Source: Ventricola sp036297385 (lineage in GTDB: Bacteria > Bacillota > Clostridia > Christensenellales > Aristaeellaceae). From it: a stretch of 64,000 bases of DNA. This document shows, piece by piece, positions 1 through 8,506 of the stretch. The notes under the pieces were generated by a model. That model made no database searches, was not told the origin of the DNA, and saw only the letters and a list, made by a program, of their open reading frames with translations. The stretch's first letter is position 1. The number at the start of each line of letters is the position of its first letter. Both the position numbers and the translations under genes were made by a program. The DNA lies in contig JAXJLD010000062.1 in NCBI GenBank assembly GCA_036297385.1, positions 33,472 through 97,471 of the forward strand, written 5' to 3'.

Positions 1-624
1 ACTGGAGCGGCGAAGCGTGTCCTGCGTCTGCTCCTGCCGCTCGCGCTCCCTGCGCCCCACGGTCGAGTCAATCGCCGCGAAGGAGTAGTCCGCCAGCACC
101 TGCTCCCGGCTGCGTTCGCAGCGCACGCACTGGTCATCGCTGGTGCGGTTGGCCCTGCCGCAGACGCACATCCACACGATGTCGTCCTCTCGCGCATAGC
201 CCGCCGCATCCGGCCCAGCCACCGCGCGTAGCCGATCCAACTCGCGCCCCTCCGGCAGGTTGTTGGGCGTGTACTCGCGCACATTGCGCTCCTCCCGCCG
301 CCAGATGACGCCATCCTGAAACCAGACTTTCTCCACCGATGCATCCACACGCACCGCGCCGCTGACGCGATCCGGCATGAACACGCCGGTAAAGCGTGCG
401 CGCGCCTCGCCCTTGGCCGTCGCACGCACCAGTCTTCCACCCAGACGCGTGCCTTCCTCATCAAAGCAGATGATGTTCATCTGCAAGCTGTCAATCACCT
501 TTTGAGACAGATTGAAAAACTCGATGAGACAGATGATCTGCTCATTCTCCTTTGTATCGTCCATCTGTTCCCGGCTTACGGTCACCTTGGTGATCTCCAC
601 CGGACAGGTCAGATCGCTCTTCAT
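1..624 (-). CDS. zinc-ribbon protein of unknown function (3' end outside window)
   Basis: The frame is open for 208 codons from the ATG at 624 and runs off the left edge, so the C-terminus is missing. An SD-like GGAG/GAGGTG stretch precedes the ATG. The N-terminal ~115 residues look like a soluble beta-rich domain with no motif I recognise. A zinc-ribbon follows near residues 150-170 (MCVCG...CVRCE), and the last visible part is charged and Arg/Gln rich. It lies 75 bp downstream of rluB and is probably the last visible gene of that minus-strand cluster. The family is not recognised; the zinc-ribbon suggests metal-dependent folding or nucleic-acid/protein contact, which is inference. Confidence 0.7.
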   Translation of the reverse strand, partial: MKSDLTCPVEITKVTVSREQMDDTKENEQIICLIEFFNLSQKVIDSLQMNIICFDEEGTRLGGRLVRATAKGEARARFTGVFMPDRVSGAVRVDASVEKVWFQDGVIWRREERNVREYTPNNLPEGRELDRLRAVAGPDAAGYAREDDIVWMCVCGRANRTSDDQCVRCERSREQVLADYSFAAIDSTVGRRERERQEQTQDTLRRSS

Positions 625-699
625 CCTGTCACCTCTTCTGCTCCTTGATATGCGTGGGACGCCCATGCTCCCCGCTTGCTTTGGCCTCGCGTCCTCCGC

Positions 700-1410
700 T
701 TACAGCCTGTGCAGCGCGCTAATCTCCGCCGCGCTCAGCTCCCGCCACTCTCCGCGGCGCAGATCGCCCAGCTCCAGCGGGCCAAAGCGCACGCGGCGCA
801 GAAGCAGCACCTTATGCCCCACCGCATCGAACATCCGGCGCACCTGACGGTTGCGCCCCTCGTGGATCGTCACCAGAATATCCGAAAAGAGGCTCTCGTC
901 GCGCACCACGCGCACATCGGCCGGATAGGTGCGGCGCGGATCGCCCTCCATGTACACGCCCCGGCGCATACGTTCAATCGCCTCGCCGGAGGGATTGCCC
1001 GTCACGCGCGCAAGGTACACCTTATCCACCTCGCAGCTCGGATGCGTCAGCCTCTGCGCCAGTGCGCCGTCGTTGGTCAGCAGCAGCAGCCCCTCGCTGT
1101 CATAGTCCAGCCGCCCAACAGGGTACAGCCGCACCGGAAAATCGCGGAAGCGATCCATCACCGTTTCACGCCCCTTTTCGTCGCTCACGGTGGTCACCTC
1201 GCCCGCCGGCTTGTGGTACAGGATATAGCGCTTCTCCTCTTCGGGCGTGATCTTCACGCCGTCCACCAGCACCTCGTCCGTCTCCTCCACCTGCGTACCC
1301 ATCTCGGTGATCGTTCGTCCGTTGACCGTCACGCGGCCAGCCGCGATCATCTCTTCGCACTTTCTGCGTGCAGCCACGCCGCACATCGCCATGTATTTCT
1401 GAAGTCTCAT
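700..1410 (-). CDS. rluB: RluB/RsuA-family rRNA pseudouridine synthase
   Basis: Isomerises a uridine to pseudouridine in rRNA (RluB class, 23S; RsuA-like 16S specificity cannot be excluded). An N-terminal S4 RNA-binding domain (about residues 1-55) is followed by the catalytic domain with the signature GRLDYDSEGL near residues 99-108; Asp102 is the expected catalytic residue. Length (236 aa) fits the family. Two in-frame ATGs exist, at 1416 and 1410. AGGAG almost touches the first and sits 7 nt before the second, so I chose 1410. It starts 12 bp after dacF and is likely cotranscribed with it, an order common in Firmicutes. Confidence 0.93.
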   Translation of the reverse strand: MRLQKYMAMCGVAARRKCEEMIAAGRVTVNGRTITEMGTQVEETDEVLVDGVKITPEEEKRYILYHKPAGEVTTVSDEKGRETVMDRFRDFPVRLYPVGRLDYDSEGLLLLTNDGALAQRLTHPSCEVDKVYLARVTGNPSGEAIERMRRGVYMEGDPRRTYPADVRVVRDESLFSDILVTIHEGRNRQVRRMFDAVGHKVLLLRRVRFGPLELGDLRRGEWRELSAAEISALHRL

Positions 1411-1422
1411 CCTCATGCTCCT

Positions 1423-2505
1423 TTATAAAATCCAATGCGCCATCACGCGGCGCACATCCAGCCGAACCCCGCTTTGATCCACCCGCTCACTGGCAACCAC
1501 TTCGCCCTGCGCGTAGACCTGCCCATTGGCGACGAGCTGCACCGTGCCCAGATGCATCCCCGGATAGACCGGGGCACGCACGCTCTGCGGCACATCGAGC
1601 ACCGCCTGCACGGCTTCGCCAATCCGAAGCGGCACGCTCAGGTTTTCCATCACGCACATTCCGCAGGAATCGCGTTCGCCGTCCGTCACCGGGATGCGTC
1701 CCGCCGAAATCGTCGGCCCCAGCACGCGCGTCATGGCGTAGGTTTCAAAGCAGCCGTCCATCAGCCGCTCCGCCTCGTCAAACCAGTTGCCGCAGCCCAG
1801 CACCACGCCGACGATCTCCATGCCATCCCGCTGCGCACCGAACACCAGACAGCGCCCCGCCTTGCTGGTGAAGCCTGTTTTTACGCCCGTCGCGCCCGGA
1901 TAATCCGCCAGCAGGCGGTTTTTGTTGTGGAGCTGCCGGTCATAGGTACGCCCCGCCCATGGGATGCTCGCCCGCTGCGTGGACACCAGCCGCCGAAACG
2001 CCTCGTTGCGCATCGCCTCCCGCGCAATCAACGCCAAGTCATAGGCCGTCGTATAGTGGCCGTCGTCCGGCAGGCCGTGCGGATTGACAAAGCGCGTGTT
2101 GACCGCACCAATCTGCGCGGCGCGCGCGTTCATCATGGCGGCAAAGCCCTCGATGCTGCCGCCGATATGCTCCGCAATCGCGACCGCCGCATCATTGCCG
2201 CTGGCAAGCATCAGCCCCAACAGCATCTGCTCCAGCGTCAGCCGCTCACCCGCCTGCAAGTAAATCGACGTGCCAGGAACGCCGAATGCCTGCGGGGAAC
2301 AGACCACCTCGTCCTGCAAATCGCCGCGTTCCAGCGCCAGAAGCGCCGTCATCACCTTGGTGGTGGAGGCCATCGGAAGCCGTGTATGCGGATTGGCTGC
2401 AAACAGCACCCGCCCCGTTTCCAGTTCCATCACACAGGCTGCGGCGGCGCTGGTTTCATCCTGCGCCAGAACTCCACATTGATTATACATAAAAATGAGA
2501 GCCAT
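1423..2505 (-). CDS. dacF: D-alanyl-D-alanine carboxypeptidase (DacF/PBP5-like, S11)
   Basis: Trims the terminal D-Ala from peptidoglycan stem peptides outside the membrane. The three S11 active-site motifs are present: STTK (about residues 47-50, nucleophile Ser), SGN (about 102-104) and KTG (about 209-211). A C-terminal beta domain follows, as in PBP5. The start is odd: the ATG at 2505 gives MALIFMYNQC, a hydrophobic stretch with no positive n-region. Nine codons upstream in frame, directly after a TGA, lies ACG-AAA-AGA-TGG, which would complete a normal signal peptide if ACG (2532) were used. It lies between a glycosyltransferase gene and rluB. Confidence 0.92.
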   Translation of the reverse strand: MALIFMYNQCGVLAQDETSAAAACVMELETGRVLFAANPHTRLPMASTTKVMTALLALERGDLQDEVVCSPQAFGVPGTSIYLQAGERLTLEQMLLGLMLASGNDAAVAIAEHIGGSIEGFAAMMNARAAQIGAVNTRFVNPHGLPDDGHYTTAYDLALIAREAMRNEAFRRLVSTQRASIPWAGRTYDRQLHNKNRLLADYPGATGVKTGFTSKAGRCLVFGAQRDGMEIVGVVLGCGNWFDEAERLMDGCFETYAMTRVLGPTISAGRIPVTDGERDSCGMCVMENLSVPLRIGEAVQAVLDVPQSVRAPVYPGMHLGTVQLVANGQVYAQGEVVASERVDQSGVRLDVRRVMAHWIL

Positions 2506-2589
2506 GAAAAGCCCTGCCGCCCATCTTTTCGTTCAGAACGCCCCCCATCCAGACTTTTCCACGCGGTACATCCGACCGTCCCTTTCCCC

Positions 2590-3684
2590 TCACGCATCCG
2601 TTTCAGGCAATCTTCCTGCCAGACGTGCGGCAAAGTAATCCCGGTTGGCCAGCGCCGCCGGGTCGCCCGGGCGCAGCAGCAGCGCCTGTTCATTCATCTT
2701 GGCGGCCTCCGTCTCCCTCCCCATGCGCGCGAGCAGCACGCAGAGCTGCATCAGCGGGAGATAGCCGTATGCGTCCGGGTTGGTGAATGCGCCGCCCGTC
2801 TGCGGCTGCGTACACAGCAGCGCCGCGCGATACCAATGCGCCGCCGTCTCCCATTCCTCCTCCTGCGCAAAGCACGCGCCCAACGCGCACAGCGCCTCTG
2901 CTCGCGGCATCCCCTCCGCCAGCGAGGAGAGGATGGAGCGCTTGGCCTCGTTTCCCCTGCCGAGCTGCATCAGGCACTCTCCCCGCAGAACAAAAGCATC
3001 CGCACGGTTGACCGCCCAGCCGTCCATCCCCAGAAAAGACGAGAACGCCGCCTCCGCCTTTTCCCACTCGCCCGCGCTCTTGAGTTCCCGTGCATAATAG
3101 TACCAGTCCCGCGCGGACAGCGCACGACCGCGCGAAAGCCATTTCTCGTAAATGGCCAAATTCCGCCGGTTGCTCTGCACACCATGTGTACCCGTGTGCC
3201 GGACAACAATGGGCTCATGCAGCACATTTCCACGCACGGCCATCGCCTCATGCACTATGCCGGAAAACACAAATCCCGCCGCGCGTCGCACAATGCGCTC
3301 CCTCTCAAACACGAGCGTCGGCCGCCCTGCCGCATCAAAGGCGTAATGGTACGGCATCATCACCGCATCGACGGTTTCATTCAGCTTGGCCTTGAGCGCG
3401 CAGAGCTTCTCCGCTTCCTCGGCATCCAGCACATCATCCGCATCCAGCCACAGGATGAACGGGCAGGTCGCATAGGCAAACGACGCATTGCGCGCCGCCG
3501 CAAAATCGTCCTGCCACACATAGTCGTACACCCTGTCCGTGTACCGGCGCGCCACGCGCTTGGTTTCATCCCCTGAGCCAGTATCCAGAATCACCACCTC
3601 GTCCACCGCATGGCGAACACTCTCCAAGCAGTTCGCCAGCCGTTCGGCCTCGTCCTTGACGATCATGCAAAGCGACAGCTCCAT
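2590..3684 (-). CDS. family 2 glycosyltransferase with TPR-like C-terminus
   Basis: A GT-A fold glycosyltransferase begins at the N-terminus (SLCMIVKDE), with the nucleotide-sugar/metal motif DADD near residues 81-84 after WLD. The remaining ~170 residues are helical with repeated Trp/Ala patterns typical of tetratricopeptide repeats, the layout of SunS-like or TPR glycosyltransferases. Donor and acceptor are unknown. AGGAGGG overlaps the upstream ATG (3690) but is well placed for the ATG at 3684, which I use. The gene is divergent from the collagen-like gene; a role in glycosylating a spore-surface protein is conceivable but is only inference from proximity. Confidence 0.85.
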   Translation of the reverse strand: MELSLCMIVKDEAERLANCLESVRHAVDEVVILDTGSGDETKRVARRYTDRVYDYVWQDDFAAARNASFAYATCPFILWLDADDVLDAEEAEKLCALKAKLNETVDAVMMPYHYAFDAAGRPTLVFERERIVRRAAGFVFSGIVHEAMAVRGNVLHEPIVVRHTGTHGVQSNRRNLAIYEKWLSRGRALSARDWYYYARELKSAGEWEKAEAAFSSFLGMDGWAVNRADAFVLRGECLMQLGRGNEAKRSILSSLAEGMPRAEALCALGACFAQEEEWETAAHWYRAALLCTQPQTGGAFTNPDAYGYLPLMQLCVLLARMGRETEAAKMNEQALLLRPGDPAALANRDYFAARLAGRLPETDA

Positions 3685-3704
3685 CCGCATCCCTCCTGCG
3701 CCTC

Positions 3705-3732
3705 ACGCGCGCCGTTCCTTCTGCATAAGGTA
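3705..3732 (+). promoter_or_regulatory. candidate sigma-K-type sporulation promoter
   Basis: CATAAGGTA at 3724-3732 fits the sigma-K -10 consensus CATANNNTA exactly. The -35 dinucleotide AC at 3705-3706 lies 17 nt upstream. It points toward the collagen-like gene and would fit late mother-cell expression. Short motifs like this occur by chance, so support is contextual. Confidence 0.45.
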
Positions 3733-3783
3733 TGCTAGGGAGCGAAAAACAAGCTCCCCATTCCGCATGAACTGCACATTTGC

Positions 3784-4926
3784 ATGGATGAAAAGAAAGA
3801 GGTGTCGCTCTTGCCTTATTATGTCGCGCATTCCGCCCCGGGCAGATTGCACGCCTGCGGCTGTATGTCCCCGTGTTATCCCGTCGGCTGCGTCTATCCC
3901 TGTCCGACAGGTCCGGTCATTCCCAGCCCGCCCACCTGCTTCCCCTGCCCGACCGGTGCAACCGGTATGACCGGGCCAACCGGGCCGCAGGGCCCCGTCG
4001 GTCCGATGGGGCCGCAGGGTCTTGTCGGCGCAACCGGCCCGATGGGGCCGACCGGCCCGCAGGGGCCTGTCGGCGCACAAGGCCCTGTCGGCGCAACCGG
4101 TGCGACTGGCGCACAAGGCCCCGCTGGCCCTGCTGGTGCAACCGGCCCTGCCGGCCCTGTCGGCGCGACCGGTGCGACTGGCGCACAAGGCCCCGCCGGC
4201 CCTGCTGGTGCAATCGGTCCTGCCGGCCCTGTCGGCGCAACCGGTGCTACCGGTGCGACTGGTGCGACTGGTGCGACCGGTGCGACCGGCGCTGTCGGCC
4301 CCGCTGGCCCTGCTGGCGCAACCGGCCCCCAAGGCCCTGCTGGCCCTGAAGGACCCACCGGCCCCCAAGGTCCTGCTGGCCCGGAAGGACCCACCGGCCC
4401 TCAAGGCCCTGCTGGCCCGGAAGGGCCCACCGGCCCTCAAGGCCCCGCTGGCCCGGAAGGACCTGCCGGCCCGCAGGGGCCTGCCGGTGCAGCCGGAGCA
4501 ACCGGAACCGGTCTTTCCGCTTACGCCACAGGCCACACGTCCGGCACGCTTCAAAGCACCGCCAATCAGCCCATTGCGTTTGAGATATTTGCCGCGCAGC
4601 CGCCCAATGATGTGACGCAGAACAACGGTCTGTTTACGCTTGCCTCGCCCGGCACGTATCAGATCACGGCCATCCTCAACACGCCGCCCTGCACCCAGCC
4701 TGACACAGCGGATACCGATGTGTTCCTCATGGTGAACGGCACGCCGCTCCCTGCTACGCAGACACACGTTCGCTGCGGCACGCAAACCACCAACACGATG
4801 CTGCAAGCCCATGTCGTCTCCGACGGCACGACGACCATCGCGCTCTCCGCCGATACCGCGCTGAACTACAACGCCAACCGCGCCACCGATGTGCTCGCTT
4901 CGATCACCTTCCTACGGCTGATGTAA
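3784..4926 (+). CDS. collagen-like repeat protein, exosporium/spore-surface type
   Basis: 380 aa. The N-terminus is Cys/Pro rich (CGCMSPC, PCPTG). Residues ~55-245 are uninterrupted Gly-X-Y triplets dominated by GAT, GPT, GPQ, GPA and GPE. The C-terminal ~135 residues form a beta-rich domain like the TNF/C1q-fold trimerisation domains of BclA-type exosporium proteins. Such proteins form trimeric filaments on spores. The ATG at 3784 has no clear SD, whereas an in-frame TTG at 3811 sits 6 nt after GAGGTG, so the start is uncertain. A sigma-K-like promoter lies upstream and a strong terminator follows. Repeat copy number is prone to assembly and slippage error. Confidence 0.88.
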   Translation: MDEKKEVSLLPYYVAHSAPGRLHACGCMSPCYPVGCVYPCPTGPVIPSPPTCFPCPTGATGMTGPTGPQGPVGPMGPQGLVGATGPMGPTGPQGPVGAQGPVGATGATGAQGPAGPAGATGPAGPVGATGATGAQGPAGPAGAIGPAGPVGATGATGATGATGATGATGAVGPAGPAGATGPQGPAGPEGPTGPQGPAGPEGPTGPQGPAGPEGPTGPQGPAGPEGPAGPQGPAGAAGATGTGLSAYATGHTSGTLQSTANQPIAFEIFAAQPPNDVTQNNGLFTLASPGTYQITAILNTPPCTQPDTADTDVFLMVNGTPLPATQTHVRCGTQTTNTMLQAHVVSDGTTTIALSADTALNYNANRATDVLASITFLRLM

Positions 4927-4929
4927 CGC

Positions 4930-4969
4930 AAAAAGCCGCGCCTCCCACATGGGAAGCGCGGCCCTTTTC
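4930..4969. terminator. bidirectional intrinsic terminator
   Basis: A 12-bp GC-rich stem (4935-4946 with 4951-4962, loop ACAT) is flanked by an A-run on the left and a T-run on the right. It serves the collagen-like gene (+) and the GH3 gene (-). Confidence 0.88.
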
Positions 4970-4999
4970 TGCCCGAAACCCGGCAGCCCGGTTTGTGCG

Positions 5000-7303
5000 T
5001 TAGAAGCTCAGGCCGAACTCGGACTCGTAGTAGTTGCCCTCGCTGTCACGGTAGGCATACGCCTTGCCGTTCTCGTCCTTCAGCTCGTCCGGCATATACT
5101 GATCCTTCGCATAGCCCGGCACGTCGTTGGGGGAGACGCAGTCGCCGTTCTCGTTCACAGCGATGACAGCATCGTTGCGCGGGAGGGTGATCGGCAGCAC
5201 GCCAGTCGGGTTGTACACGCCGGTGATGACGTCGATCGTCGCATCGGTGAAGGTGTCAAAGCCAGCCAGCAGCGCATCCGCATGCGGCTCGACATTGCCC
5301 ATCATCCAAGCCAGCTGGAAGTTGACGTTGGTGATCACCTTGCCGCCGTTGGCATGGACAGCCTCGGCGATCTCCGCGATCTTGCCCGCGTTCTTCAGCG
5401 TGGTTTCCTCATGGGTGGTATCGACCGGCACGCCAGTCTCGGTGTCCACGTCCACGACAACCTTGCCATCGCAGATGTCCAGCTCGAGGTAGCCCGCCGT
5501 CGCGGAGAAGTACGCGCCGGAGGTCGGATCGACGAACAGCAGCGCATAGTCAGCCTTGTTGTAGTCGCCCACAACCGCCATGCCGCGCTCGATCAGCGCA
5601 TTGCGCAGTTCCTTGGTGATGGTCGCGGTGTCGCCTTCCTGGTTGAAGTACTCGACATACACGCGCTTGCCTTCCAGCTTCTCAGCGGTCAGCGGCAGGG
5701 TCTCGTCGGCGTTCTTCAGCAGGACGACGGACTTCTGATGGGCCTTGTACACGCGCTCGTCCGCACGGGCAGCCGCCACGACGACCTCCGCGTTCTCCAG
5801 ATCGCGGTACGGGTTCTCGAACAGACCGGTCGCGAACATTTCCTTCAGCAGGCGGACATTCGCTTCGTCGATGCGCTCAATGCTCAGCACATGCTCCGGC
5901 GGATACTTGTCAGCCTCTTCCACGCCACGGCGGTAGGCTTCCTTGATGGACCACACGTCGTTGGTGTCGGAGATGATGTCGGTGCCGGCGTTGATGGCAT
6001 ACGCCGCGCGAACCGGCACGTCGTAATCGTACATGCCCCACGCCATGTTGCCGATGATGCCGGAGTCGGAGTTGATGTAGCCCTCATGGCCCATCTTATC
6101 GCGGAGCAGGTCGCCGATGAACGCCTTGTTGAACGCGAAGCCAACCGCCTCGCTCAGATCCAGCTCCATGCCCTGATAGACCTGCGGAGCGCTCTTGGCG
6201 CCGTAGGGCTTGGCATAGTACGGCATGATGGAAGAAACCTTGCGGTCAACCGCAGCCTGGAACGGAGCCAGGTGATAGGTTTCCAGAGAGTTCTCGGTCG
6301 GGTAGGGGTTCCACTGACCCAGAGAGTAGTGCGGGTCGAAGCCGTTCTCACGCGCACCGCCGCCCGGGAAGTGCTTGACCGTCAGCGCAACGCCGTTCTC
6401 CTGAACGCCGTCCTTGCCGCCCTGGAAGCCTTCCACCAGTCGGCCGATCGCATCGGTCACGAACTCAGGACGCTCGCCGAGCGTGCCGTAGGTACGCTGC
6501 CAGCGCGGGTCGGTCATGACGTCAGCCATGTACATATAGCCCTTCTTGATGCCGCAGGCATCCCATTCCGCACGGGAGATCTCCGCGAAATCGGTGATGA
6601 GCTGCGCGTCGCCGCCAGCCTTGATGTCGCCCATCGCGGCGGAAGCCAGACCCAGCGTGCCCGGCCAGGTGGAGAACACGCCGGAGGCGTCGTTCATGCC
6701 GAAGGTGGCCTTGGCGTTCTCGTTGCGGGAGTTGGAGTCCACGATGACCGGGATGCCGTTCGGGGTCTCCTCAGCCACCTGGTTGAGCGCGTTGATCCAC
6801 TGCGCGAAGTCCGCCGGGGCGGGGTTCTGGCGCAGGATCAGGTGACGCAGGTGCAGCTTCTGAATGGTATCGACCGTACCGAGCTTCGACGTGGTGCCGA
6901 AGATGGAGGTATCCTGAAGATCTTCGATCTCCTCCAGCAGGCCGTCCATCGAGGTCTGGGACTTGTCCGCGACGTTGATGCCCATGCCGCGGGAGTTGAT
7001 GACCATCATGCCGATCTTCTCATCGACGCTCATGCGGGTGACGAGATCCTTCGCGCGGGTCTCATCGTCCAGACGCCAGTCCTCATAGACGTCCAGCTCG
7101 CCATTTCCGTTAGAATCCTTAAAGAACTTTCCGTCCACCTCGATAGCGGACTTCACGGTGGTGCCAATCGTCGGACCATCCTGGTTCTGCACCCAGGTCG
7201 GCTCGATGTAGTGGCGTTCCGTCGCTGCCTCTTCGCCCAGAACAGGCACGCACGAGGACGCCAGCATTGACATCATCAGCACGCTTGCGACAAATTTCTT
7301 CAT
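5000..7303 (-). CDS. glycoside hydrolase family 3 (beta-glucosidase/N-acetylhexosaminidase type), exported
   Basis: 767 aa from the ATG at 7303, preceded by AAGGAGGAG; the upstream in-frame ATG at 7345 lacks an SD. An N-terminal signal peptide (MKKFVASVLMMSMLASS) ends in a Cys that is a weak lipobox candidate or part of a type I site. Family 3 features are the (K)HFPGGG motif near residue 308 and the nucleophile motif GYINSDSG with Asp413, followed by a C-terminal alpha/beta sandwich and a further domain. The protein probably acts outside the membrane on a beta-linked glycan; the exact substrate cannot be read from sequence. The adjacent divergent AraC regulator suggests substrate-responsive control. 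Confidence 0.9.
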   Translation of the reverse strand: MKKFVASVLMMSMLASSCVPVLGEEAATERHYIEPTWVQNQDGPTIGTTVKSAIEVDGKFFKDSNGNGELDVYEDWRLDDETRAKDLVTRMSVDEKIGMMVINSRGMGINVADKSQTSMDGLLEEIEDLQDTSIFGTTSKLGTVDTIQKLHLRHLILRQNPAPADFAQWINALNQVAEETPNGIPVIVDSNSRNENAKATFGMNDASGVFSTWPGTLGLASAAMGDIKAGGDAQLITDFAEISRAEWDACGIKKGYMYMADVMTDPRWQRTYGTLGERPEFVTDAIGRLVEGFQGGKDGVQENGVALTVKHFPGGGARENGFDPHYSLGQWNPYPTENSLETYHLAPFQAAVDRKVSSIMPYYAKPYGAKSAPQVYQGMELDLSEAVGFAFNKAFIGDLLRDKMGHEGYINSDSGIIGNMAWGMYDYDVPVRAAYAINAGTDIISDTNDVWSIKEAYRRGVEEADKYPPEHVLSIERIDEANVRLLKEMFATGLFENPYRDLENAEVVVAAARADERVYKAHQKSVVLLKNADETLPLTAEKLEGKRVYVEYFNQEGDTATITKELRNALIERGMAVVGDYNKADYALLFVDPTSGAYFSATAGYLELDICDGKVVVDVDTETGVPVDTTHEETTLKNAGKIAEIAEAVHANGGKVITNVNFQLAWMMGNVEPHADALLAGFDTFTDATIDVITGVYNPTGVLPITLPRNDAVIAVNENGDCVSPNDVPGYAKDQYMPDELKDENGKAYAYRDSEGNYYESEFGLSF

Positions 7304-7358
7304 AGGGTTCTCCTCCTTTTGTTTTTCCTTATGCATATCATGCACAGGTTCTGTCTCT

Positions 7359-7364
7359 ATTATA
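7359..7364 (-). promoter_or_regulatory. candidate -10 box of the GH3 gene
   Basis: ATTATA on + reads TATAAT on the minus strand, 55 nt before the GH3 start. No good -35 box is seen at the expected distance, which would fit dependence on an activator such as the adjacent AraC-type protein. Confidence 0.45.
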
Positions 7365-7409
7365 TGTCAACCCTCCTACATTGACCATTGTATTTTTGTT
7401 TATTTCGCA

Positions 7410-7438
7410 TTGCATTTTCTTCACCTATCCACTATAAT
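7410..7438 (+). promoter_or_regulatory. sigma-A promoter of the araC-type gene
   Basis: TTGCAT (7410-7415), 17-nt spacer, TATAAT (7433-7438). The gene start is 70 nt downstream with GGAG upstream of the ATG. The 205-bp divergent intergenic space with the GH3 gene presumably holds the operators; I could not define a convincing repeat. Confidence 0.75.
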
Positions 7439-7508
7439 GTAAAGGTCCTTGAGAAAATCTGTATGTTTTTGATAAGAAATTCAAACAGGAGAAGGAGACC
7501 TGACACCG

Positions 7509-8417
7509 ATGAACTTGGATACGGTATCCGCCTTTAACGCACGCCAGCGTATGCTCAATCACGCCTTTGAAATCTATCATTACTGCGATGACCAGCCCCA
7601 TCATGTCGAGATGCACTCGCATGATTTTTTTGAGCTGTACTATGTGCTGGAGGGGGAGATGGATTACACAGTGGACGGTGTGCGCTATGCGCTCTCGCCC
7701 GGCAAAATTCTGATGATTTCCCCGCACACGCTGCACTACCCCATCTGCCGTCCGGGTGCCGTGATCGACCGCATCGTGCTGTGGATTTCCATGCCGCTGC
7801 TCTCGCTTTTATCAGAACGCAGCGGACTTCCCCTGTCCTATCTGCCGCAGAAGCGAGGAATGCATCTGATTTCCCCCTCTGCCTCTGAGTGCGATCTGCT
7901 CGAGCCGCTTCTGCGCCTGCTGCTGACTGAATTTGTCAGCTGCCAAATCGCGCGCACGCAGATTTGCGAATCACTCCTTACCGCGCTGTGTATCCTGCTC
8001 CACCGCAATATCCTCAACGAGCATCCCACCGTCACAAACACCATGCCGCCGCGCGAGCCGGCAGCCCCCATGCGGGCCATCCTTCAGTACATCAACACAC
8101 ACCTCAACAAGCCGCTGCTGCTCAACGATCTGGCGGAGGTATTTTTTGTCGATGTCAACACGCTCACACGGCAGTTCAAGGAGCAAACCGGCTTTTCGCC
8201 CGGCAAGTATATCCGCAAGCAGCGCCTTGCGCTGGCGCGTATCCGTATTCAGGAGGGCGCGAGCATTGCCGAAGCCAGCGAGCAATGCGGCTTTACCGAT
8301 TACAGCACATTCTTCCGCGCCTTCAAAAACGAATACGGCGTCAGTCCCAGCGTCTTTGCGCAATCCTGTCAGCGGAGGCATTCTGGTAAGGCGTGTACGC
8401 AGCGCTCTGCTGAATGA
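7509..8417 (+). CDS. AraC-family transcriptional regulator
   Basis: 302 aa. The N-terminal part (about residues 30-110) is a cupin-like sensor domain with a metal/sugar-pocket pattern (HHVEMHSHDFFELYYV). The C-terminal ~100 residues are the double helix-turn-helix AraC DNA-binding domain (NDLAEVFFVDVNTLTRQFK, then GFTDYSTFFRAFKNEYG). It is divergent from the GH3 glycosidase, which it most likely controls in response to a sugar or glycan breakdown product. It has its own sigma-A promoter and is closed by a hairpin at 8431. Confidence 0.92.
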   Translation: MNLDTVSAFNARQRMLNHAFEIYHYCDDQPHHVEMHSHDFFELYYVLEGEMDYTVDGVRYALSPGKILMISPHTLHYPICRPGAVIDRIVLWISMPLLSLLSERSGLPLSYLPQKRGMHLISPSASECDLLEPLLRLLLTEFVSCQIARTQICESLLTALCILLHRNILNEHPTVTNTMPPREPAAPMRAILQYINTHLNKPLLLNDLAEVFFVDVNTLTRQFKEQTGFSPGKYIRKQRLALARIRIQEGASIAEASEQCGFTDYSTFFRAFKNEYGVSPSVFAQSCQRRHSGKACTQRSAE

Positions 8418-8430
8418 ATCCATCAAAAAC

Positions 8431-8464
8431 GTCCCGCGCACCGGAAACCTCCGGCACGCGGGAC
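8431..8464. terminator. hairpin terminator after the araC-type gene
   Basis: Outer stem GTCCCGCG/CGCGGGAC with an inner stem CCGGA/TCCGG; the U-rich stretch (ATTATTATATGC) begins just after. It separates the plus-strand regulator from the convergent DUF5662 gene. Confidence 0.75.
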
Positions 8465-8506
8465 ATTATTATATGCTTCTTTTTCTCATCCTGTTTCTAA
8501 AGGAAA

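Noticed and set aside
1435..3576. Long plus-strand open frame opposite dacF and the glycosyltransferase
   Set aside because: Composition is Arg/His/Pro rich with no domain; it is the antisense of two genes with clear motifs. High GC makes such shadows common.
3703..4812. Minus-strand frame of Gly/Arg/Ala repeats
   Set aside because: Complement of the collagen repeats; the plus strand has the Gly-X-Y pattern, the globular end domain and the terminator.
4949..7270. 773-codon plus-strand frame opposite the GH3 gene
   Set aside because: No SD, no domain, and the opposite strand encodes a full GH3 enzyme with signal peptide and catalytic motifs.
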